From NCBI GenBank assembly GCA_030599445.1, contig JAUVOA010000058.1:1-8070 (forward strand): a stretch of 8,070 bases of DNA. The letters are read 5' to 3'. A program made the translations under genes and the position numbers. The notes below the pieces were generated by a model that was given only the letters and a program-made list of their open reading frames with translations, had not been told where the DNA came from and did not search any database. This DNA comes from Atribacterota bacterium. GTDB taxonomy: Bacteria > Atribacterota > Phoenicimicrobiia > Phoenicimicrobiales > Phoenicimicrobiaceae. Each line of letters starts with the position of its first letter. Position 1 is the stretch's first letter. Positions 1-5,550 of the stretch are shown here, piece after piece.

Positions 1-894
1 AAAAGTTTTAAAGAATTATTTGCTAATTTAAAAACTAAAGGCAGAGAAAAAATCACCGTTGCCGGCGGAGAAGATATTGAAACCTTAAAAGCCCTAAAAG
101 ATTGTTACAATTACGGATTTGGAGAAGGAATTTTAGTGGGAGATAAAACAGAAATTGAAAAATCCATTTCTTTATTAGGCGAAAGTAATTTTGTAAAAGA
201 GATTATTGAAGCAAAGGATGATTTAGAAAAAGCACGCCTGGCAGTAGAAAAAGTAAAAGAAGGAGGGACGCTTCTTAAAGGGAAGATAAAGACAGCCACC
301 CTTTTAAAGGTAGTATTAAATAAAGAGTGGGGTTTAAGGACTGATAAAATCGTCAGTGATGTTTTTATCTTTGAAGATAAAAGAGAAGGAAATTCCAAAT
401 TGGTATTGATGAGTGATGGGGGAGTAAACCTCAAACCGGATGTGAAGGCTTTGGTGGCTATAATAAATAATGCTGTGGAAGTTGCCTGCAAGCTAGGGAT
501 AAAGACTCCCAAAGTTGCCTTGCTTGCTGCTGTGGAAACCATAAATCCTGATATGGAAGAGACCATCAAGGCAGGAATGATTTCCAAAATGAATGAAAGA
601 AAACAGATTACCGGATGTATAATTGATGGGCCGCTGGCATTAGATAATGCTATTTCAGAATTTGCTGCCCAGAAAAAAGGCATCACCTCACCGGTAGCAG
701 GTAAAGCAGATATTTTGATTGTTCCTGATATTGCCGCCGGAAATATCTTTGGCAAAGCACTTACCTATTACGCCAATTATCAGACAGGACATATATTGGT
801 GGGGACAAAGACTCCAGTAATAATACCTTCCAGAGCAGATAAGAGTGATGTGAAATTAAATTGCATCGCCCTCTCTATTTTATGTAGTAAATAA
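1..894 (+). CDS. ptb: Phosphate butyryltransferase/acetyltransferase family protein (5' end cut by window edge)
   Basis: This cytoplasmic enzyme likely transfers an acyl group (butyryl or a related short or branched acyl) between CoA and phosphate, so that a partner kinase can make ATP. The reading frame is open from base 1, giving 297 residues against a family norm near 300, so only the first few codons are missing; the GTG at 136 is an internal valine codon, because clear family sequence (VAGGEDIETLKAL) lies upstream of it. Family landmarks, numbered from the first codon in the window, are LLKG (92-95) followed by the TATLLKVVLNKE helix, MSDGGVNLKPD (about 137-147), AAVETINPDME (about 176-186), the signature GCIIDGPLALDN (205-216), PDIAAGNI (242-249) and PSRAD (276-280). 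The GPLALDN and AGNI motifs favour the Ptb-like over the classical Pta subgroup, but acyl preference cannot be read from sequence. No butyrate kinase gene is in the window; it could lie upstream. The stop codon overlaps the ribosome site of the next gene, so the two are probably cotranscribed. Confidence 0.9.
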   Translation, partial: KSFKELFANLKTKGREKITVAGGEDIETLKALKDCYNYGFGEGILVGDKTEIEKSISLLGESNFVKEIIEAKDDLEKARLAVEKVKEGGTLLKGKIKTATLLKVVLNKEWGLRTDKIVSDVFIFEDKREGNSKLVLMSDGGVNLKPDVKALVAIINNAVEVACKLGIKTPKVALLAAVETINPDMEETIKAGMISKMNERKQITGCIIDGPLALDNAISEFAAQKKGITSPVAGKADILIVPDIAAGNIFGKALTYYANYQTGHILVGTKTPVIIPSRADKSDVKLNCIALSILCSK

Positions 895-906
895 GGAGGA
901 ATATTT

Positions 907-1326
907 ATGAAATCTTATAAAAAAGAACTATGGTTTAATGCCCCGGAAAGGGTAGCCTTTATTAACATTACTAATCAAGTGGAAGAAGCCTTACACGAAA
1001 GCGGAATAAAAGAAGGTCTATGTCTGGTAAATGCTATGCACATTACTGCTTCTGTTTTTATTAATGATGATGAGGGAGGACTCCATGAGGATTACAGAAG
1101 ATGGTTGGAAGAACTTGCTCCCCATGAACCCATCTCCCAATACCTTCATAATAGAACCGGCGAAGACAATGGAGATGCCCATTTAAAGCGACAGGTAATG
1201 GGTCGGGAAGTAGTAGTAGCGGTTACTAGCGGCAGATTAGATTTCGGACCATGGGAACAAATATTTTATGGAGAATTTGACGGCCGAAGACGTAAAAGAG
1301 TACTGGTAAAGATTATCGGAGAATAA
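907..1326 (+). CDS. yjbQ: YjbQ/UPF0047 family protein (secondary thiamine-phosphate synthase-like)
   Basis: A complete 139-residue protein, the usual length for this small cytoplasmic family. Family features are visible: a conserved His in the NAMHITASVFINDDE segment (H45), the YLHNRTGEDNGDAHLKRQVMG stretch in two parts around residues 79-99, and the C-terminal LDFGPWEQIFYGEFDG block (about 111-126) followed by a basic strand RRRKRVLVKII. Some family members were reported to have weak thiamine-phosphate synthase activity, which is the origin of the common annotation, but the true role is unsettled and no other thiamine gene is visible here. The ATG is well supported: AAGGAGGA at 893-900 is six bases upstream and overlaps the stop of the ptb-like gene, so translation of the pair may be coupled. 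Family assignment is firm; function is not. Confidence 0.9.
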   Translation: MKSYKKELWFNAPERVAFINITNQVEEALHESGIKEGLCLVNAMHITASVFINDDEGGLHEDYRRWLEELAPHEPISQYLHNRTGEDNGDAHLKRQVMGREVVVAVTSGRLDFGPWEQIFYGEFDGRRRKRVLVKIIGE

Positions 1327-1345
1327 GATTCAAGCTAACAGAAAT

Positions 1346-1421
1346 ACGATGTACTGCGTTCCTAGAATTTTGTAGAAACGCACGGCGTGCTGTGTTTTCT
1401 TTTTCAGCACATCGTGCTGTG
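1346..1421. repeat. Nested inverted repeats in the yjbQ-amidohydrolase intergenic region
   Basis: This stretch is strongly self-complementary. An outer stem pairs ACGATGTACTG (1346-1356) with CAGCACATCGT (1405-1415), 10 of 11 positions. An inner stem pairs TGCGTTCCTA (1355-1364) with TAGAAACGCA (1373-1382), 9 of 10 positions, around an 8-base loop. A third, competing hairpin is CAGCAC-ATC-GTGCTG (1405-1419), and a 9-base direct repeat CGTGCTGTG occurs at 1386-1394 and 1413-1421. It is more GC-rich than the AT-rich flanks. This could be a dispersed palindromic element (REP or MITE-like), a structured 3' UTR, or part of a terminator. No protein coding is supported in it. The repeats are seen directly; the element class is inference. 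Confidence 0.6.
1355..1404 (+). terminator. Possible intrinsic terminator after ptb-yjbQ
   Basis: The inner hairpin (stem 1355-1364 with 1373-1382, one mismatch) and a small GCAC-GGC-GTGC hairpin (1380-1390) precede a T-rich run TTTTCTTTTT (1395-1404), 29 bases after the yjbQ stop. The position suits a terminator for the ptb-yjbQ transcript. The weakness is that the T run does not directly abut the strong stem, and the short stem next to it has only four base pairs. Confidence 0.3.
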
Positions 1422-1605
1422 CTGCTACCAATACTCTTAAAAATAAAAGGTTATAGAAAATAAATACGACAAAGGCTTGTCCCCTGTGATATTTTATTCT
1501 TTATAAAAAAAGGATTTTTGAATAATTTGTAGTATAGTAAATGTAAAAGAAAAATTAAACAAGTTAATAAAAATAAAAAGGAAAGGGGAAAGAGAAGTAT
1601 AGTAT
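1422..1605. other. AT-rich leader region upstream of the amidohydrolase, small hairpin
   Basis: No coding potential is supported. A perfect short hairpin GACAA-AGGC-TTGTC lies at 1468-1481; it is too small and lacks a T run, so it is not a convincing terminator. A -10-like TATAGT is at 1533-1538, but there is no acceptable -35 at 16-18 bases, so I do not call a promoter, although the amidohydrolase must be transcribed from somewhere in this gap unless there is read-through. The purine-rich run GAAAGGGGAAAGAGAAG (1581-1597) before the ATG is a poor ribosome site compared with the other genes here. Confidence 0.4.
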
Positions 1606-3030
1606 ATGCTTAAGTACGATTTTTTATTTAAAAAAGGGCGTATTGTTGACCCTGCTAATAACAGAGATTTTGTTGGTGATATTGCGGTAAAAGGGGATAA
1701 AATTGCTGAAGTGGCTAAAGAAATAAATACCTCTTTAGCTGAGCAAGTAATTGATATTAGCGGAAAGGTCATCATACCAGGAATAATAGATACTCACTGT
1801 CATATTGCTCGACCAAACGCTCTCGGTGCCGGTTATAGGATGTTAATAAAAACTGGAGTGACTACTGCTATTGATTTTGCAGGGCCCATAGAAGTAATTA
1901 TAGGGGAAATAACTAAATATGGGTGTGGGCTTAATATAGCAGTTTTAGAAGCTGTTTACCCAGGGAAGGGGATTAAAAATAAAAATCCTACACGGGCTGA
2001 ATTGGAAAAGGTAATCAATAAATTTCTTGATAGTGGAGCTATAGGAATAAAAATAATAGGAGGCCATTATCCACTCACTCCCGAAGCTTCTTATAATATT
2101 ATTCAATTGACCAATAAGGAAAAAGGATATGCAGGGTTTCATGTAGGTACAACAGAAACAGGGAGTAATGTCTTAGGGTTAGAAGAAGCAGTTAAATTAG
2201 CTGAAGGGAAGCCTTTACATATAGCCCATATTAATGCATATTGCCGTGGTTATATAGAAGACCCTTTGCTGGAACTAAAAAAGGCAATGAATATTTTAAA
2301 AAATTCCCCGAATATTATCTCGGAAAGCCATTTAGCAATACACAATGCTTGTTATGGAGGAATTAACGGAAATGGTATACCCATGAGTTATGTGCTCCGT
2401 AATTCTTTAAAAGCCAAAGGATATCAAGTAAGCAAAGAAGGTTTAGAAGAAGCACTTAGAGTAGAATATGCCGGAGTAACTGCTTTGGTAGGTAGCCAAA
2501 TGGAATATATTTATAGTGATGAGGCAATTGATTATTGGAAAAAACATGACTATAAAGTGGGCATTTGTTTTCCTATTAATCGTAGAAGGTCTGCTGAAGT
2601 ATGTGTCACAGAAAAAGATAACGGGAATTTTGTGGTAGATGCAATTAGTAGTGATGCTGGAGCGATACCGAGAAATTGTATTCTTTCTCATGGTTTATCA
2701 TTAGTGAGATTTTGTGCTTTAACTTTAAGTGAACTGGTTCAAAAAATAAGTTTAACGCCTTCACGAATGTTGGGGTTAAAGAATAAAGGCCATTTATCTA
2801 TCGGGGCAGATGCTGATATTACTATTTTTGACCCGGATAATGCTAAAGTTGCGATTGTATTAATTGGGGGGCGTGTAGGTATGGTTTCCGGGATTATTTT
2901 TAATAATCCTGGTAAATTGATTGTTACTGAGAGGGGAGCAAATAAATTAAAAAAACAAGAAATATCTCTGGAAGTGATCAATTTAGAGGATAGTTTATAT
3001 CTTAAAGGTAAGAGAGGTGGAGATAAATAA
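1606..3030 (+). CDS. Amidohydrolase, dihydroorotase/hydantoinase-like, substrate unknown
   Basis: A complete 474-residue metal-dependent hydrolase of the amidohydrolase superfamily, expected to open a cyclic amide or cleave an N-acyl/amide bond in the cytoplasm. The N-terminal beta-sandwich segment (FLFKKGRIVDPANN, then DISGKVIIPGIIDTHCHI) is typical. Candidate metal ligands sit in family order: H64 and H66 (DTHCHI), K149 (GAIGIKIIGG, a likely carboxylated lysine), H179 (GFHVGTT), H208 or H205 (LHIAHINAY) and D350 (AISSDAGAIP). The C-terminus returns to the sandwich with SIGADADITIFDP (398-410). The 140 or so residues between H208 and D350 are long and carry NACYGGINGNG and NRRRSAEVCV, which I cannot tie to a characterised member. 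The ATG is fixed by an in-frame TAG two codons upstream, despite a weak ribosome site. The next gene on the same strand is a broken peptide-type transporter binding protein, suggesting a former uptake-plus-hydrolysis operon. D-hydantoinase, D-aminoacylase-like or dihydroorotase-like activity are all possible. Confidence 0.85.
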   Translation: MLKYDFLFKKGRIVDPANNRDFVGDIAVKGDKIAEVAKEINTSLAEQVIDISGKVIIPGIIDTHCHIARPNALGAGYRMLIKTGVTTAIDFAGPIEVIIGEITKYGCGLNIAVLEAVYPGKGIKNKNPTRAELEKVINKFLDSGAIGIKIIGGHYPLTPEASYNIIQLTNKEKGYAGFHVGTTETGSNVLGLEEAVKLAEGKPLHIAHINAYCRGYIEDPLLELKKAMNILKNSPNIISESHLAIHNACYGGINGNGIPMSYVLRNSLKAKGYQVSKEGLEEALRVEYAGVTALVGSQMEYIYSDEAIDYWKKHDYKVGICFPINRRRSAEVCVTEKDNGNFVVDAISSDAGAIPRNCILSHGLSLVRFCALTLSELVQKISLTPSRMLGLKNKGHLSIGADADITIFDPDNAKVAIVLIGGRVGMVSGIIFNNPGKLIVTERGANKLKKQEISLEVINLEDSLYLKGKRGGDK

Positions 3031-3094
3031 GTTAAATATAAAGAACGTTTTATAACTGTTTAAGTAAAGTAAAAATTAAGGAGGTAATTTAACT

Positions 3095-3386
3095 ATGAAA
3101 AGTAAAGTCTTTTTAAGTTTAATTCTCACCTTATGTATTGCAATGTTGTTCATCACTTCTTCTGTTGCTGCTGCTGCTGAACCAAAGATGGGAGGAGTTT
3201 TAAGTAGTAATTGATGCCGATTTTCCTACTCTTAACCCATACGCTTCCAGCAAAACTTTAGTCTTCGTAGTCTGATGCCATATGTTTGAAGGCTTATATT
3301 CCTTAGATGAGAATATAAATCCTATCCCTATGTTAGCTGCTGATTTACTCAAAATAAGAGATGATTATGTGGATTTAAGGAAATAA
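3095..3386 (+). pseudogene. Remnant of an ABC transporter substrate-binding protein (SBP family 5, peptide/nickel type)
   Basis: A perfect AAGGAGGT (3078-3085) and ATG (3095) start a Sec signal peptide: a short basic n-region (MKSK), a hydrophobic core, and a VAAAAEP cleavage region, followed by PKMGGVL, the usual start of mature family 5 binding proteins (typically PKxGGTL). The frame then ends at TGA 3212-3214. Dropping one A near 3203 restores VVIDADFPTLNPYASS, the expected continuation, in the next frame. That frame is interrupted by TGA at 3273-3275 and then resumes with CHMFEGLYSLDENINPIPML-AADL, matching the family pattern of EGL-x-x-LDE-N-x-x-x-P-x-LA. Similarity fades after about 3356 and the frame closes at TAA 3384-3386. 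About 95 codons of an expected 500 or more remain, so the gene is dead by three independent lesions: frameshift, nonsense codon and C-terminal loss. A 39-residue peptide, mostly signal sequence, could still be made. Its 3' end overlaps the 3' end of the convergent arsR gene by 12 bases. Confidence 0.85.
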
Positions 3387-3647
3387 TATTTTAATAATCT
3401 TTCTAATGTCATCATTTATAACCTGGTAAGATATTTCCAGCCCGTTGCGTTCACCTTTTATAATCCCTGCAGCCTTTAATCTAAAGAGATGTTGAGATAC
3501 AGTTGATTGTGGCAAATCAAGGCATTCCTGAATATTGGTTACATTACTCTCTTTTTCTATAAGACCCTTTACAATACACAGCCTTATCGGGTGAGCCAAT
3601 GCTTTTAACAGCTCACTTTTTTGGATAAATTTAGAATCATCGATCAT
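3375..3647 (-). CDS. ArsR/SmtB-family winged-helix repressor
   Basis: A 90-residue transcription regulator, short but complete for the family. The order is an N-terminal helix, LLKALAHPIRLCIVKGL (13-29), the helix-turn-helix NIQECLDLPQSTVSQHLFRLKAAGII (38-63) whose PQSTVSQHL is the recognition helix, and the wing KGERNGLEISYQV (64-76). It follows the CoA-disulfide reductase/rhodanese gene by 41 bases on the same strand, with AAGGAGA just upstream of the ATG, so it is probably the last gene of that operon and represses it. Only two cysteines are present, C24 and C42; the classic ELCVCDL metal site is absent, and C-terminal metal-binding residues are not evident. This fits a redox- or persulfide-sensing ArsR better than an arsenic or zinc sensor, but that rests on context. 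The final codons overlap the remains of the transporter gene on the other strand. Confidence 0.88.
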   Translation of the reverse strand: MIDDSKFIQKSELLKALAHPIRLCIVKGLIEKESNVTNIQECLDLPQSTVSQHLFRLKAAGIIKGERNGLEISYQVINDDIRKIIKILFP

Positions 3648-3688
3648 ATAATCTCCTTGTTTATTTTCACGATATATTTCATCATTTG

Positions 3689-5416
3689 TTAGGAAGCAGA
3701 ATGTTCATTAGGTTTAATAAAATCTTCCTTATCAATTTTTTCATAATCAAAAATACCAATATTGGATTGTTTTTGAATAGCGGGGAAATAAGTTAAATAA
3801 CCACCGCTGAGGTTTTTAATATTTTCAAAACCTTTTTGTTTCAGGATTTTATAAGCAATATAACCCCTTAATCCCTGTTTGCAGAAGATAATAACATTTT
3901 TGTCTTTAGGAATTTCATTTATTCTGTTTCTTAAATCATCTACCGGGATATTGATTGCTCCTTCGATAGTACCCCGCTTAAATTCATAAGGGTGTCTTAC
4001 ATCTACAAGGATGGTCTTTTCCTTATTTATCTTTTTTAATTTATTCCAGTGAATGATGGCGTGGTCAGCTTTTAATATATTCGATGCGACATATCCGGCC
4101 ATATTTACCGGGTCTTTAGCTGAGGAATAGGGTGGGGCATAGGCCAGCTCTAATTTTTCTAAATCATAGACCGTCATTCCGGCCCGGATTGCCGTAGAGA
4201 TAACATCTATTCTTTTATCTACTCCATCGTAGCCTACTATCTGAGCTCCCAGGATTTTACCGCTATCCGGTGAAAAGAGAAGCTTAATAGATAAAGGGAG
4301 AGCTTCAGGATAATATCCGGCATGAGATGAAGAATGAGTAAAAGATTTTTCATAAGGAACATTACATCTTTTAAGCAGCTTTTCATTATTTCCGGTAGCC
4401 GCTACAGTCATATCAAATACTTTTAATATGGAAGTGCCTTGAGTTCCTTCGTATTCTTCTGGTATTCCGCAAATATTATTTGCTGCGATTCTTCCCTGTT
4501 TATTAGCCGGTCCGGCAAGGGGGATGAGAGTAGGATTTCCGTTAATATAATCTACTACTTCGATGGCATCGCCAACTGCATAGATATCGGGGTTAGATGT
4601 TTTTAAGAAACGGTCTACTTTTATACCGCTCCTTTTACCGATCTCTAAGCCCGATTTTTTTGCCAGAGTAACTTCGGGACGCACGCCTATACCGATTGAA
4701 ACCATATCGGTTTTTATTTCTCGCCCGTTGCCGAGTTTAACCAGGGAAAATTCTTTCTGATGTTTAACTTCTTTTACTTCATCATTTAAATAAAATTCTA
4801 CCTTCTTTTCTTTCAGATATTGGTGAATCAAGGAGGCCATTTCCTGGTCCAGGGGTGCTAATACCTGTTCTGCTAATTCAACTATGGTAATGGCTATCCC
4901 CCTTCTATGAAGATTTTCCACTAGTTCCATCCCAATGAAGCCTGCACCCACTACTACTGCACTTTTAGGATTATGCTCATCAACAAAATTTTTAATGGCC
5001 AGGGTGTCGGGTATATCTCTTAAGGTAAATACGTTGGGGGCATCAAATCCTTTAATGGGGGGTTTGATAGGAACAGCTCCGGGAGAGAGAATTAATTTAT
5101 CATAACTTTCTCTATAGTTTTTCTTGTTTTTAATATCATAAATTTCAACCTGTTTTTTTTCAGTATCAATATTTTTAACTTCATTTAAGACTCTTACATC
5201 GAGATTAAACCTTTCTTTCATATTTTCGGGGGATTGAACCACCAGGTTGTCTCGTTTTTTAATTACCTCACCGATATAATAGGGGAGGCCACAATTGGCA
5301 AAAGAAATATACTCTCCTCTTTCCAAAACAATTATTTCTGCGTTTTCGTCGAGGCGTCTCAGACGGGCAGCCGCACTTGCTCCTCCGGCTACTCCTCCTA
5401 CAACTACTATTTTCAT
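3689..5416 (-). CDS. cdr: CoA-disulfide reductase fused to a rhodanese domain (CoADR-RHD; NAD(P)H persulfide reductase type)
   Basis: A 575-residue cytoplasmic flavoprotein of the pyridine nucleotide-disulfide oxidoreductase family, expected to use NAD(P)H and FAD to reduce CoA disulfide, CoA persulfide or polysulfide. The FAD-binding start VVVGGVAGGASAAARLRRL (4-22) leads to the single active cysteine C42 in SFANCGLPYYIG, typical of CoADR/Nox-type enzymes. The NAD(P)H site is VVGAGFIGMELVE (155-167); the second FAD contact is IYAVGDA (278-284). The dimerisation domain (about 330-450) holds YYPEALP (368-374) and AYAPPYSSAKDPVN (425-438), including the conserved tyrosines expected near the CoA thiol site. 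A rhodanese domain (about 460-550) follows, with LVDVRHPYEF (470-479) and the active loop FCKQGLRG with C512, so it can carry a persulfide. Known relatives with this fusion occur in Bacillus anthracis and Shewanella loihica (Npsr). The ATG has AAAGGAGT upstream and its own promoter. All expected catalytic residues are present. Confidence 0.93.
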   Translation of the reverse strand: MKIVVVGGVAGGASAAARLRRLDENAEIIVLERGEYISFANCGLPYYIGEVIKKRDNLVVQSPENMKERFNLDVRVLNEVKNIDTEKKQVEIYDIKNKKNYRESYDKLILSPGAVPIKPPIKGFDAPNVFTLRDIPDTLAIKNFVDEHNPKSAVVVGAGFIGMELVENLHRRGIAITIVELAEQVLAPLDQEMASLIHQYLKEKKVEFYLNDEVKEVKHQKEFSLVKLGNGREIKTDMVSIGIGVRPEVTLAKKSGLEIGKRSGIKVDRFLKTSNPDIYAVGDAIEVVDYINGNPTLIPLAGPANKQGRIAANNICGIPEEYEGTQGTSILKVFDMTVAATGNNEKLLKRCNVPYEKSFTHSSSHAGYYPEALPLSIKLLFSPDSGKILGAQIVGYDGVDKRIDVISTAIRAGMTVYDLEKLELAYAPPYSSAKDPVNMAGYVASNILKADHAIIHWNKLKKINKEKTILVDVRHPYEFKRGTIEGAINIPVDDLRNRINEIPKDKNVIIFCKQGLRGYIAYKILKQKGFENIKNLSGGYLTYFPAIQKQSNIGIFDYEKIDKEDFIKPNEHSAS

Positions 5417-5449
5417 GGTAAGTTACTCCTTTAAAGTGAAATATATCAC

Positions 5450-5479
5450 AATATTCGTATATTACAATATAACGATATT
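5450..5479. promoter_or_regulatory. Imperfect inverted repeat, candidate ArsR operator
   Basis: AATATTCGTATATT (5450-5463) and AATATAACGATATT (5466-5479) form a dyad around a two-base centre, with 11 of 14 pairs matching; the three mismatches cluster at 5455-5457 against 5472-5474. It covers most of the spacer, the -10 element and the likely transcription start of the cdr-arsR promoter. ArsR-family repressors typically bind AT-rich imperfect dyads of about this size in this position, and the operon encodes one, so autorepression is the simplest reading. The repeat is seen; the bound protein is inferred. Confidence 0.6.
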
Positions 5480-5487
5480 AATGTCAA
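5459..5487 (-). promoter_or_regulatory. Sigma-70-type promoter of the cdr-arsR operon
   Basis: Read on the minus strand, a perfect -35 TTGACA (5482-5487) is followed after exactly 17 bases by TAATAT (5459-5464), which keeps the most important -10 bases (A2, T6). Transcription would begin near 5452, giving a leader of about 35 bases with the AAAGGAGT ribosome site at about 5425-5432 before the ATG of the reductase. This is the best promoter in the window. Confidence 0.75.
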
Positions 5488-5505
5488 GTAGTTAAAAGGT
5501 TTATA

Positions 5506-5545
5506 TGTCCTTATGGAGAGTGAAGCAGCGAAGCAATCTCGTGTT
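5506..5545 (-). repeat. Possible degenerate dispersed intergenic repeat
   Basis: On the minus strand this short stretch downstream of the exporter reads GAGATTGCTTCGCTGCTTC followed by ACTCTCCATAAGGACA. It resembles the GAGATTGCTTCG...CAATGACA type of intergenic repeat that I recall from many environmental bacterial genomes, with decay at the 3' end. It also has a weak inverted repeat (GAGAGT 5516-5521 with AATCTC 5535-5540, five of six) and could be a poor terminator for the exporter gene. Only one copy is in the window, so repeat status rests on resemblance. Confidence 0.3.
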
Positions 5546-5550
5546 CTGTT

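Noticed and set aside
111..755. Long minus-strand open frame opposite the ptb-like gene
   Set aside because: It is antisense to a well-supported Ptb frame, has a low-complexity Ser/Phe/Ile-rich composition typical of shadow frames, and no family motif.
1346..1421. CRISPR-like repeats
   Set aside because: The repeats are inverted and nested with only one short direct repeat, with no regular spacing and no cas genes in the window.
1518..1538. Promoter TTGAAT...TATAGT upstream of the amidohydrolase
   Set aside because: The two hexamers are separated by only 9 bases, and no acceptable -35 lies 16-18 bases before TATAGT.
3037..3054. Hairpin TATAAA-loop-TTTATA after the amidohydrolase stop
   Set aside because: It is an all-AT six-base stem without a T run and is likely by chance in AT-rich sequence; not a terminator.
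3095..3275. TGA recoding (selenocysteine or reassigned TGA) in the binding-protein remnant
   Set aside because: The first TGA is out of frame with the homologous continuation and needs a frameshift to explain it, the second falls where no Sec, Trp or Gly is expected, and the C-terminus is absent anyway. Other genes in the window use TGG for Trp and read through their full length without TGA.
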